Assembly: GCF_040081925.1 (NCBI RefSeq)
Contig: NZ_JBEBMF010000002.1
Span: forward strand, 1,364,001-1,428,000
Source of the DNA: Mesorhizobium_K quangtriensis
GTDB taxonomy: Bacteria > Pseudomonadota > Alphaproteobacteria > Rhizobiales > Rhizobiaceae
Length of the DNA: 64,000 nucleotides
Direction: 5' to 3'
Shown here: positions 55,200 through 63,347 of the stretch, one piece after another
How the letters are laid out: every line of letters begins with the position of its first letter
Position numbering within the stretch: position 1 is the stretch's first letter
Made by a program: the position numbers and the translations under genes
Notes under the pieces: model-generated
What the model was told of the DNA's origin: nothing
Database searches by the model: none
What the model saw: only the letters and a program-made list of their open reading frames with translations

Positions 55200-56081
55200 T
55201 CAAGCCAGTCGTTCGCCTTCGTTCGTAAGACGGCGCATTTCGACTGCGGCCGCCGGACGGGAGAGGCTGACGGCGTCCGTTTCGAGCTGAAGCTCGTCGC
55301 CGCCCCGCTCGGCGGCCCGCGAGAGCACCTCATAGACTGTCGCCGTTGTCGTCCGTAGCGCCTGCTCGTCCGCGTTACCGGCCAGCAAGCGCGCCAGGAA
55401 CACCGAGGAAGTGAGGTCGCCCATGCCGCTGGGCGGACCTGAAATCTGTCGATGTTCGGCCAGCAGCGCGTCGTTCTTCGTCACGAGCAGATTACCGATT
55501 TCACCCAGCGAGCGCCCCGGCGATGAGGTCACCAGCATACGGGCAGGACCAAGCTTTCGCGCCGCAGCGATGATATCGGCAAGGCCGCGCAGCTTGTGGC
55601 CGGCGATCCATTCCAGTTCGTAACGGTTCGGCGTCGAGACGTCGGCGAGGGGGATGAGGAGATCGCGCATCGCGGCAGCGGTTGTCTCCGGGACATAGAG
55701 ACCTTCCTTATCGCCCATGACCGGGTCGCAGACGTAGAGCGCCTTCGGGTTCTGCGCCTTGACGCTGCGGACGAGGGAAGCCACGTCGGCCGCCTGTTCG
55801 GCGTTCCCGAGATAGCCCGACAGCACCGCGCCGACCTCGCCAAGCCACGCAGCCTGCTCGAGGTCTCTCGTGAAGGCGGAAAACTGCTCTGGAATCGGCA
55901 CAATGCGCGTTGATGGGCCATGTCCGGTGTGCCAGGGCAAAATCACGGTGGGAACCGCCCAGACCGGATATCCTAGCGTCTCAAGGGCGAAAACAGCGGC
56001 TCGGTTGCCCACCGATCCCCGCGCCACATGGCTGGAGATCACGATAACCGCCCGGGGTGCTGCGATGGATTCAGGGGTCAT
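55200..56081 (-). CDS. pdxY: Pyridoxal kinase PdxY
   Basis: A 293-residue ribokinase-like enzyme phosphorylating pyridoxal in the B6 salvage pathway. SSHVARGSVGNRAA at the N-terminus, WHTGHGPS, CDPVMGDKEGLYV and the catalytic GMGDLTSS are present. Preceded by a small membrane protein gene by 3 bp, probably in the same mRNA. Confidence 0.93.
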   Translation of the reverse strand: MTPESIAAPRAVIVISSHVARGSVGNRAAVFALETLGYPVWAVPTVILPWHTGHGPSTRIVPIPEQFSAFTRDLEQAAWLGEVGAVLSGYLGNAEQAADVASLVRSVKAQNPKALYVCDPVMGDKEGLYVPETTAAAMRDLLIPLADVSTPNRYELEWIAGHKLRGLADIIAAARKLGPARMLVTSSPGRSLGEIGNLLVTKNDALLAEHRQISGPPSGMGDLTSSVFLARLLAGNADEQALRTTTATVYEVLSRAAERGGDELQLETDAVSLSRPAAAVEMRRLTNEGERLA

Positions 56082-56084
56082 TTT

Positions 56085-56345
56085 TCAGTGGCCTTGGGCA
56101 AGATACATGACGAGCCAGAAGATGAGGAAGACGAGGAACAGGGCTCCTATCGTTCGTCCGATGCGCGTCCCCCAATACTCCGCCCAGTCGCTCTGGTCTA
56201 CATCGGAGGCCGTCAGGTGGTCTCGCGCCCTGTTGGCGGCACGATCGATGGCGCCTCGGCCGCCGGCCTCGGCCTCCTGGGACACGCGTTCCAATATGCG
56301 CCGGGATTCAGCGCGTTCTTCATCGTGTCTTTCCGACCCAGCCAT
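56085..56345 (-). CDS. Small tail-anchored membrane protein
   Basis: An 86-residue protein: a charged helical N-terminal 55 residues (ERHDEERAESRRILERVSQE) and one C-terminal membrane helix (IGALFLVFLIFWLVMYLA). No family recognised. Its stop is 3 bp before pdxY, so it is probably the first gene of that unit. It is 45 bp from the divergent lemA-like gene. Confidence 0.65.
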   Translation of the reverse strand: MAGSERHDEERAESRRILERVSQEAEAGGRGAIDRAANRARDHLTASDVDQSDWAEYWGTRIGRTIGALFLVFLIFWLVMYLAQGH

Positions 56346-56390
56346 GCTAATTCTCGTTTCGGTTCAGTCATGACCTTGAGGGATGATCCC

Positions 56391-57023
56391 ATGCTTGCCA
56401 AGCTTTCCCGCAACCTTCTCGCCGTTCGAGTGCCTACGTTTCTGGCTCTTTTGTTGCTGCCCCTGCTCTCGGCTTGCGGCTACAATACCATCCCGACGCA
56501 GGAAGAGCAGGCCAAGGCGGCCTGGAGCGAGGTCCTGAACCAGTATCAGCGCCGCGCCGACCTCATTCCCAATCTGGTCGAGACGGTGAAGGGCTACGCC
56601 TCCCACGAAAGGGAAGTGCTTGAAAGCGTTGTCGAGGCGCGCGCGAAAGCGACCCAGGTGACGGTCACGCCCGAAACGCTGAGCGACCCCGAGGCGTTCA
56701 AGGCGTTTCAGGACAACCAGGCCGGCCTGACCAGCGCGCTTTCGCGGCTGCTGGCCGTCGTCGAAAACTATCCGGACCTCAAGGCGAACCAGAACTTCCT
56801 GGCGCTGCAGGCGCAGCTTGAGGGAACCGAGAACCGCATTGCCGTGGCCCGGCGCGACTACATCGAAGCCGTGCGTGTCTATAACACGTCGCTCAGGACT
56901 TTCCCGTCCATGCTGTGGAACACGCTGTGGTTCGGCAACAAGCCGTTCCAGAACTTCACGGCCGCGGATGACGCCATGGAGCCACCGAAGGTCGATTTCG
57001 GCACGCAACAGCAGGGCGGTTGA
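56391..57023 (+). CDS. LemA-family lipoprotein
   Basis: A 210-residue protein whose signal ends in a lipobox (LLPLLSAC), so probably lipid-anchored. NQYQRRADLIPNLVETVKGYASHE is the LemA hallmark, followed by a long helical body. GAGGG ahead of the second of two ATG codons fixes the start. It begins a LemA-TPM-TPM trio. Confidence 0.9.
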   Translation: MLAKLSRNLLAVRVPTFLALLLLPLLSACGYNTIPTQEEQAKAAWSEVLNQYQRRADLIPNLVETVKGYASHEREVLESVVEARAKATQVTVTPETLSDPEAFKAFQDNQAGLTSALSRLLAVVENYPDLKANQNFLALQAQLEGTENRIAVARRDYIEAVRVYNTSLRTFPSMLWNTLWFGNKPFQNFTAADDAMEPPKVDFGTQQQGG

Positions 57024-57045
57024 TCCTTTCATCGCGGGGCGGGTC

Positions 57046-57903
57046 GTGACGCCTTTCACACCCAACCCTTTTGCCGATCCCCGTCCGGGTCGGTATGTCG
57101 TTGTCGCATGCCTTGCACTGTTGCTCGTCGCATGCGCGCACCTTGCATCAGCGCAGAGCTTGCCGACGCTCACCGGGCGGGTTGTCGACAATGCGGGCCT
57201 GATCGAACCCGGACCCGAGGCGGAACTCGTTCGAAAGCTCGAGGATTTCGAGAAAAAGTCCTCGGACCAGATCGTCGTCGCAACCATCCCCAGCCTTAAC
57301 GGCGAAGCGATCGAACCTTACGCCAACCGGCTGTTCCGCACGTGGGGCCTTGGCCAAGCCGGCGAGGACAACGGCATCCTGCTTCTCGTGGCGCGCGACG
57401 ACCGCAAGATGCGCATCGAGGTCGGTTACGGGCTCGAGGGCACACTGACCGACCTCCACTCCAGGCTGATCATCGAAAACACCATGGTGCCAGCCTTCCG
57501 TGCCGGGGATTTCTCCGGGGGAATTTCGCGGGCAGTCGACGACATCGTCATGGTGCTCGATGGCAACGCCGCCGAGCTGGAGGCAAGAGCGAAGCGCAAC
57601 CAGGATACCAGTTGGGATCCAGACACGCTCATCATTGCGCTGTTCCTCATCGTCTGGGCGACGCTGTTCTTCGGCGGCTTCGCCATGTCGATCCTGCCGC
57701 GCATCTACGGGCGCAAGCTGGGGCCGGGCCGCTATGAATGGCTCGGCATGACCTTCAATTATAATTCAAGCGGCCGCTCGTCATCCGGCGGCTGGAGCGG
57801 CGGTTCGTCCGGCGGCGGCTGGTCAGGTGGATCGTCAGGCGGCGGCGGATTTTCCGGCGGTGGCGGTTCGTCGGGCGGCGGCGGGTCTTCGGGGAGCTGG
57901 TAA
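57046..57903 (+). CDS. TPM-domain (YgcG-like) membrane protein
   Basis: A 285-residue protein with a signal segment, a TPM domain (VVDNAGLIEP, then LLLVARDDRKMRIEVGYGLEG), one membrane helix and a C-terminal Gly/Ser-rich repeat tail ending SSGSW. This plan is that of YgcG/DUF477 proteins that accompany LemA. The start is GTG, 22 bp after lemA. Confidence 0.87.
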   Translation: MTPFTPNPFADPRPGRYVVVACLALLLVACAHLASAQSLPTLTGRVVDNAGLIEPGPEAELVRKLEDFEKKSSDQIVVATIPSLNGEAIEPYANRLFRTWGLGQAGEDNGILLLVARDDRKMRIEVGYGLEGTLTDLHSRLIIENTMVPAFRAGDFSGGISRAVDDIVMVLDGNAAELEARAKRNQDTSWDPDTLIIALFLIVWATLFFGGFAMSILPRIYGRKLGPGRYEWLGMTFNYNSSGRSSSGGWSGGSSGGGWSGGSSGGGGFSGGGGSSGGGGSSGSW

Positions 57904-58541
57904 TGAAGAGGTCCGCCATCACCGAGCAAGAACACCAGCGCGTCGCCGAGGCGATCCGGAATGCCGAGGTCTCGACATCAGGAGAAATCTATTGCGTGGT
58001 GGCGCAGCGCAGCGACGGCTATTTCTTTTCCTCCTCGCTGGTCGTCATCCTGTCGATCCTCGTCATCAGCCTCGGCGTCGCGTTCCTGATCGAGACGTGG
58101 TGGCTGACCATGCGGCTGCCTGTCTTCGTTGGCGCGCAATTGCTAGCGATCGCGCTGGCGCTGCTGCTGATCTACGCGCTGCCCGACATCCGCGTGCGAC
58201 TGGCGCCGCGCCGATGGCAATACATGCGTGCGCATGACAACGCGTTGAAGCAGTTCCTTGCACGCAACGTCCATTTGACTGCCGAACGCACAGGCGTGCT
58301 GATATTCGTGTCACTGGCCGAGCGCTACGCCGAGATCATCGCCGACGCAAGGATCGCAGCGAAGGTGCCGCAGGAGATGTGGGATTCAATCGTCGCGGGG
58401 CTGATCGAAGACGCCGGGAACGAGAGGCTGACCGATGGGTTCGTGACTGCAATCGCCGCCGTGGGCGCTCTGCTTTCGGAGCATTTTCCAGTACGCGTCG
58501 ACGATATCAACGAACTCGACGACCACCTCGTCGAAATTTGA
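57903..58541 (+). CDS. TPM-domain membrane protein (second copy type)
   Basis: A 212-residue protein: short helical N-terminus (EQEHQRVAEAIRNAEVSTSGEI), two membrane helices at about 42-62 and 72-95, then a cytosolic or periplasmic TPM-like region (RTGVLIFVSLAERYAEIIAD). The stop/start overlap TAATG couples it to the preceding gene. Function of the trio is unknown; envelope stress roles have been suggested. Confidence 0.85.
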   Translation: MKRSAITEQEHQRVAEAIRNAEVSTSGEIYCVVAQRSDGYFFSSSLVVILSILVISLGVAFLIETWWLTMRLPVFVGAQLLAIALALLLIYALPDIRVRLAPRRWQYMRAHDNALKQFLARNVHLTAERTGVLIFVSLAERYAEIIADARIAAKVPQEMWDSIVAGLIEDAGNERLTDGFVTAIAAVGALLSEHFPVRVDDINELDDHLVEI

Positions 58542-58553
58542 TCCCATCGACTA

Positions 58554-58601
58554 GCCGGCGATTGTCGGTGCCGGCGATTGTCGGTGCCGGCGATTGTCGG
58601 T
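58554..58601 (+). repeat. Three tandem copies of a 16-bp unit
   Basis: GCCGGCGATTGTCGGT is repeated three times exactly, just after the second TPM gene and before the GNAT gene. Copy number may vary by slippage. Confidence 0.9.
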
Positions 58602-58656
58602 GGTGGACAATAGCCGCTTGCCAGAGAGTCCGCGCAGTGTTTATGGTTAATAGATC

Positions 58657-59163
58657 ATGAACACGCTGACGATTGATATCAGGAAGGCTGAACCGCGCGA
58701 TGCGGCGTCCATCGCCGAGGTCCATTACGAAGCATGGACCGGCGCCTACAGCGGCATCATCCCGCACCGGGCGCTGACCAAGATGATCGGCCGGCGCGGC
58801 GCCGAATGGTGGGCGAATGCGATCAGGCGCGCGGCGAGCGTGATTGTCATCGAGATCGGCGGGAAGCTGGCCGGCTACGCAACGATCGGCAAGAATCGCG
58901 CCCGCGAGCTGTCGCAGCAGGGCGAAATCTACGAGCTCTACCTTCGGCCCGAATATCAGGGCATCGGACTTGGCAGCCGGCTGTTTGCCGAAGCCCGCAA
59001 CCGGCTTGCCGCCTCCGGGCTTCACGGCCTCGTCGTCTGGGCGCTTGAGGACAATTCCGGAGCTTTGTCCTTCTACCAGGGTGCCGGCGGCCGTGACGTG
59101 GCCGAGGGGGTCGAAGTCTTCGACCAGAAGGCGCTGAAGAAGATCGCCTTCATCTGGGATTGA
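58657..59163 (+). CDS. GNAT-family N-acetyltransferase
   Basis: A 168-residue acetyltransferase. IRKAEPRDAASIAEVHYEAW at the start, LYLRPEYQGIGLGSRLF as acetyl-CoA loop, and VVWALEDNSGALSFYQ near the end are typical RimI-like GNAT segments. Substrate unknown. The tandem repeat lies just upstream. Confidence 0.88.
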   Translation: MNTLTIDIRKAEPRDAASIAEVHYEAWTGAYSGIIPHRALTKMIGRRGAEWWANAIRRAASVIVIEIGGKLAGYATIGKNRARELSQQGEIYELYLRPEYQGIGLGSRLFAEARNRLAASGLHGLVVWALEDNSGALSFYQGAGGRDVAEGVEVFDQKALKKIAFIWD

Positions 59164-59267
59164 GCGTTTCCAGCTTTCCGCTAGGTTAGGCCGACCGCGA
59201 CAACCGGTGTGTTGCGCTTGCATTGCCACGCCGATATCGATGCGGTCAGTCATCAAGAGGGACGCGC

Positions 59268-59804
59268 ATGCGCATTGAAGCGGTACCAATCGGCAAGAAT
59301 CCGCCGGAAGACGTCAACGTCATCATTGAAGTGCCGATCGGCGGCGAGCCGATCAAATACGAGATGGACAAGGACGCAGGCACGCTTTTCGTGGACCGCT
59401 TCCTGCACACGTCCATGCGCTACCCCGGTAACTACGGCTTCGTGCCGCATACGCTTTCGGGCGACGGCGATCCGGTGGACGTGCTCGTCTGCAACACGCG
59501 CGCGCTCGTGCCGGGCTGCGTCATCAATGTCAGGCCGATCGGCGTGCTGGTGATGGAAGACAATGCCGGGCAGGACGAGAAGGTGATCGCCGTTCCTTCG
59601 CCCAAGCTCACGCTGCGCTACGAGAACGTGACGGAATACACCCAGCTCCCGGATATCACGCTCCAGCAGGTGCAGCACTTCTTCGAGCACTACAAGGATC
59701 TGGAGCCCGGCAAATGGGTGAAGATCGGCGGCTGGTACGATGCCGCACGCGCAAAGCAGATGATCGTTGAGGCGATCGAGCGCGGAAAGACCGAAAAAGG
59801 CTGA
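59268..59804 (+). CDS. ppa: Inorganic pyrophosphatase
   Basis: A 178-residue soluble family I pyrophosphatase. YPGNYGFVPHT and the metal-binding DGDPVDVLV are intact. AAGAGGGA eight bases before the ATG supports the start over a 15-codon extension. Its stop abuts that of the convergent hypothetical gene (TGATCA). Confidence 0.96.
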   Translation: MRIEAVPIGKNPPEDVNVIIEVPIGGEPIKYEMDKDAGTLFVDRFLHTSMRYPGNYGFVPHTLSGDGDPVDVLVCNTRALVPGCVINVRPIGVLVMEDNAGQDEKVIAVPSPKLTLRYENVTEYTQLPDITLQQVQHFFEHYKDLEPGKWVKIGGWYDAARAKQMIVEAIERGKTEKG

Positions 59805-60392
59805 TCAGTCGCTGCGGCTGAAGTCGGGGACCTCCCCTGTCACTGTCCACTTGTCCGTGCCGCAGGCGAAGCCGCGCGCCTTGTCGTCGGCGATCTTGCG
59901 GGCAGCATCGTTCGCGCCGGCGTTACCGCTGGCGCGGACGAGCCCGACGACGCATCCGTCCTGCTGCCCGATCTGGCCGACCTTGGAAACGACCAGGACT
60001 TCCGTTTTCTTCTTCGGATTGTCGGGGTCGTCGCTGACAAACCAGCGGTGGATCGTTGCGAAGGGGATCGATGTCGATCCCTCGGTATCGATACGCCATT
60101 CGATCTTGGGACCCGTGCTGTTGAAGGCCGAGAAGCTTTCCCATACCTGACGGCCCTTGGCGGGGAAGCCGTACAGGACGGATTCGCGCAGGTCGCCCGA
60201 AAAGATCAGGACCGGATATCCGCGCCAGCCATCGCAGACGAAATTGGCGAACTCGCCGCCTTCCTCGTTGGCCGAGAAGATCGAGCAATTCTTGTCGGTA
60301 TCGATGTCGGTATAGGCGCTCGATATATCGCCGGCAACCGAGGGTTGGCCGATCAGCAGACTTGCGAAAGCTGCGAGCAGGACTCTTTTCAT
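59805..60392 (-). CDS. Secreted protein, unknown function
   Basis: A 195-residue protein with signal peptide KRVLLAAFASLLIGQPSVAG and a mature domain with four cysteines (KNCSIF, FVCDGW, DGCVVG, FACGT), probably two disulfides. No family recognised. The ATG has AAGGA nine bases upstream. It may be cotranscribed with the DUF167 gene 32 bp upstream. Confidence 0.7.
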   Translation of the reverse strand: MKRVLLAAFASLLIGQPSVAGDISSAYTDIDTDKNCSIFSANEEGGEFANFVCDGWRGYPVLIFSGDLRESVLYGFPAKGRQVWESFSAFNSTGPKIEWRIDTEGSTSIPFATIHRWFVSDDPDNPKKKTEVLVVSKVGQIGQQDGCVVGLVRASGNAGANDAARKIADDKARGFACGTDKWTVTGEVPDFSRSD

Positions 60393-60424
60393 CTGCGTGT
60401 TCCTTCGAAGGAGGCTCACGCAGT

Positions 60425-60760
60425 CTATGCGCGCTTGCCGGCTTGCGCCACCGCCTCGCCAAGTGCGGCGGCAAGATCGTCCGGGTTACCACTCAGACGG
60501 ACGGTCTTCAGCCGGGACGTCGATCCTCCGATGATGGCGACGCTGCTTCTGGGGAGCCCAAGCCTCGCGGCCAGGAGGCTTTCCAATGCCGCGTTCGCTG
60601 CTCCCTTGTCGGGGATCGCGCGGACTCGCGCGGCGAGATGGACGGCGCCGTCAGCCTGCACGCCAAGACCGTCTATGGCATCGGCAGAGGATTTCGGCGT
60701 CACCCGGACGGATACGGCGATGCCGTCCGGGCGTATCCGGTAGCAGTCCGTGACTGCCAT
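60425..60760 (-). CDS. DUF167 (YggU) family protein
   Basis: A 111-residue protein. VSVRVTPKSS near residue 17 and the PDKGAANAALESLLA helix are the DUF167/UPF0235 signature. Function unknown; next to YggT in many proteobacteria, as here (19 bp). Confidence 0.9.
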   Translation of the reverse strand: MAVTDCYRIRPDGIAVSVRVTPKSSADAIDGLGVQADGAVHLAARVRAIPDKGAANAALESLLAARLGLPRSSVAIIGGSTSRLKTVRLSGNPDDLAAALGEAVAQAGKRA

Positions 60761-60779
60761 GCGCGAAACCAGCCTCGGC

Positions 60780-61070
60780 CTAGATCACTAGAGGAGCAAT
60801 CGTCGACCATAACAGTTCTCTGATGAAATAGATGATGAGCAGCAGCACGATCGGTGAGATGTCGATGCCACCGAGATCCGGCATGAAGCGCCGGATTGGC
60901 CGCAACGCCGGTTCGGTCAGCTTGAACAGCATGTTGCCGACAGCACCGACGAACTGGTTGCGCGGGTTGACGACGTTGAAGGCGTAAAGCCAGGAGAAGA
61001 TCGCTGAGCCGATGATGATCCACCAGTAAAGATAGAGAGCAAGGTCGATCGTCCTGATGAGCGCCAGCAT
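60780..61070 (-). CDS. YggT-family membrane protein
   Basis: A 96-residue protein with two membrane helices. FNVVNPRNQFV and LTEPALRPIRRFMPDLGGIDISPIV contain the YggT motifs. Adjacent to DUF167 on the same strand. Proposed roles in ion or osmotic homeostasis are tentative. Confidence 0.92.
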   Translation of the reverse strand: MLALIRTIDLALYLYWWIIIGSAIFSWLYAFNVVNPRNQFVGAVGNMLFKLTEPALRPIRRFMPDLGGIDISPIVLLLIIYFIRELLWSTIAPLVI

Positions 61071-61194
61071 GCCATTCTCCCGTTAACCAAGCGACATTTA
61101 GCCATTGGCCGACGAGGCCACAAGGCCTGCGACGGTCCGGCGTCGCCGCTTGACAGTCGGGGACGCCAATCGATAAATGCGCCATCCGCCGAAC

Positions 61195-61270
<76 letters not shown>

Positions 61271-61881
61271 ACGGCGGTATGTATCCAATTGAAATGTATG
61301 CAGGAATTGGAACAGTGCTGCGCTGTCCCCACTTGCATCCCCACTTTGGCCGTTTGCGCCCTCAGTGGCTGAGCCCAATGAAACGCCCGACCACTTTGTT
61401 GATGGTTCGCGGCTAGGCGGCCAGTGCCGTCATCAGCTTTTCAATTCGCTCGATGTGGCAGTAGCGGGCATGATGAAGATATTGACCGCCGTGAGTCACC
61501 CTCGAAACGTGGATCGCCTCGGCCAGGCGAGAACTCGAACAAGATGCCGGTCACCTGCTTGAAGCGAGAACGACCTCGTTCACGCCGCCGCCAATTTGTA
61601 GGCGGCAAGGATCGCTTTGCTGTGGCCGGCGTCAGGGCGTTAACGGGACTGAACAGATACCAATCGGTAAGTTATGCAGCCGTCAGGGACCAGTTTCCTG
61701 TCTCGGCAAATTCGCGAATTCGATCCGCAAAGGCGAGATAGATTTCACGCAAAATGGAGACGAGGTTCTGAAAACGCCACACAGTTTCAGTCAGCCGATC
61801 CGCGTTAGCGGGACGCGAGGATCGTAGCCGGTAGTACGGTTGGCTGTAGGGGAGCCCGCCCAGCGCTGGACTCCACGTCGA
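61271..61881. other. Stretch downstream of the tRNA without an intact gene
   Basis: About 610 bases with no gene I can support. Codon-like texture appears only in a short minus-strand piece near the left end. Lack of an integrase gene argues against an intact island, but the position after a tRNA 3' end fits a decayed insertion site. Confidence 0.5.
61413..61536 (-). pseudogene. Possible C-terminal gene remnant
   Basis: A minus-strand frame reading RLAEAIHVSRVTHGG, then QYLHHARYCHIERIEKLM, ends in a proper stop with a protein-like composition, but has no start or intact upstream part. Parent family not recognised. Confidence 0.25.
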
Positions 61882-62925
61882 CTATCCGCACCGATCGCCA
61901 CGACCGTTTCGAACGAGCCAATCGACATTCCCGGAAGAAACACCAACATCCTTGTACATGCTGTCGTCGGCCCCGAGCAGCCGGCGTTTCAAAAGCCACA
62001 CCTCCACCTCGCGCCGGACTGTCCGCATTGTCGCCTTGGCCCTCTGCCGCGCTTGTTCAGCGGCGCGAAGCTGCATGTCGTCCGCAAAACCCGGATCCAG
62101 TTCGATAGATCTCTCGATCAGCAAACGAGCGGGCCTATTCCCTTTCACCGACTGCTTGACCAGCGGCAGCAGATCAGAAACGCTGTTCAAGATCCTTGCC
62201 ACTATCTCATCCTGCAGCGCGAAGACATCTGCGAGATCCCGATCGAATCGTTCGGCCCACAGTGGGCGATTGTCGTGCGTATCGATGATCTGGGCGCTGA
62301 TCCGGATCCGATCAGCGGCACGGCGTACGCTCCCCTCGATCACATAGCGCACGTTGAGATCCGTAGCGATTGACCGGATATCGGCCTGCTTGCCTTTGTA
62401 AACGAAAGAGGAATGGCGTGCGATCACCAGGAGACCGGCGACCTTCGACAGGTCCGTGATCAAATCCTCGGCCAATCCGTCGCCGACATACTCTTGCTCG
62501 GGATCGCTGCTCATATTGGTGAACGGCATCACCGCAATAGAAGGCGTTGAACCAGTCGCTTGCGGCACCGGCGCATCGACTGCGGTGTCTATGTAGCTAT
62601 TTCGTAACGGCCTCGAATGCACCAGCCTGTATCCAACGCGCGGAACAGTTGCGATCCACGCTTCGCCGTCAGCCGACCGGCCGAGGACCTTGCGAAGTGC
62701 AGCGATCTGGACGGTAAGATTGCTCTCCTCGACGTTCGTGCATGGCCACGCAGCATCCATTAATGCCGACTTTGTCACGACCTCGCCATTTGCTTTCAAT
62801 AGGGCCTGCAGTAGCGCCCGGCCTCTGGTTCCGACGGCAACCGGAGACCCATGTCGCAACAAGATCCCGTGTCCGCAATCGAATGCGAACGAACCGAACG
62901 TGACGAGTTGAAGCGACATAACCAA
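61882..62925 (-). CDS. Winged-helix/TolB-like regulator fused to a DUF1127-like tail
   Basis: A 347-residue protein. Residues 5-105 are an OmpR/CadC-type winged helix (RGRALLQALLKANGEVV, VEESNLTVQIAALRKVLG, VPRVGYRLV). About 128-250 is the domain that follows it in adenylate-cyclase-like regulators (SIAVMPFTNMSSDPEQEY, then RIRISAQIIDTHDNRPLWAE). The usual TPR array is missing: only LIERSIELDPGFAD remains, and the last 64 residues look like DUF1127 (LLGADDSMYKDVGVSSGNVDW). No membrane helix. The reading frame is intact, so a deletion fusion is inferred; its product may or may not be functional. Confidence 0.75.
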   Translation of the reverse strand: MVMSLQLVTFGSFAFDCGHGILLRHGSPVAVGTRGRALLQALLKANGEVVTKSALMDAAWPCTNVEESNLTVQIAALRKVLGRSADGEAWIATVPRVGYRLVHSRPLRNSYIDTAVDAPVPQATGSTPSIAVMPFTNMSSDPEQEYVGDGLAEDLITDLSKVAGLLVIARHSSFVYKGKQADIRSIATDLNVRYVIEGSVRRAADRIRISAQIIDTHDNRPLWAERFDRDLADVFALQDEIVARILNSVSDLLPLVKQSVKGNRPARLLIERSIELDPGFADDMQLRAAEQARQRAKATMRTVRREVEVWLLKRRLLGADDSMYKDVGVSSGNVDWLVRNGRGDRCG

Positions 62926-63048
62926 TCATATCGTCTTTTCGAAGATTTCGGAATAGTTCGGAACGGCTTTCAGGACCGGAAGTCGTCGAACGCCGATGAT
63001 CCGACAGTGATGCCCACGATACACAACTAAAGACGATGGGAGGAGTTC

Positions 63049-63327
63049 ATGGACAAGCGAACTCGTGTTCGGCTTGGCTGCGGCTTGGCGTTCTATGTAG
63101 CAGTTGGCGTTTCAGAAGCCTTTGCGGCAAACTTGCCGAGCGGCGCCGACATTGACCTGGCGGGAGGCAGCAAAATCGAACCCGGCAAAAGTCCGCTAGA
63201 TGATTTGGTTGGTGTTACAACCATCCGAATACTGGGTCCGGACCACGATAAGGAACTCGGGGCCATAATGTATGACGTTCCGGATAACGGACTGGCACCT
63301 GCCCTTCTATGGGGTGGTCCGCGCTGA
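63049..63327 (+). CDS. Small secreted protein, unknown function
   Basis: A 92-residue protein with a signal peptide (GCGLAFYVAVGVSEAFA) and an acidic mature part (GADIDLAGGSKIEPG). AGGAG lies nine bases before the ATG. Divergent from the chimeric regulator and convergent with the methyltransferase. No family recognised. Confidence 0.55.
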   Translation: MDKRTRVRLGCGLAFYVAVGVSEAFAANLPSGADIDLAGGSKIEPGKSPLDDLVGVTTIRILGPDHDKELGAIMYDVPDNGLAPALLWGGPR

Positions 63328-63347
63328 GTCGCCGCCTGTGTCGGCCA

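Noticed and set aside
58554..58601. CRISPR array.
   Set aside because: The repeats are directly adjacent with no spacers and number only three; no cas genes are present.
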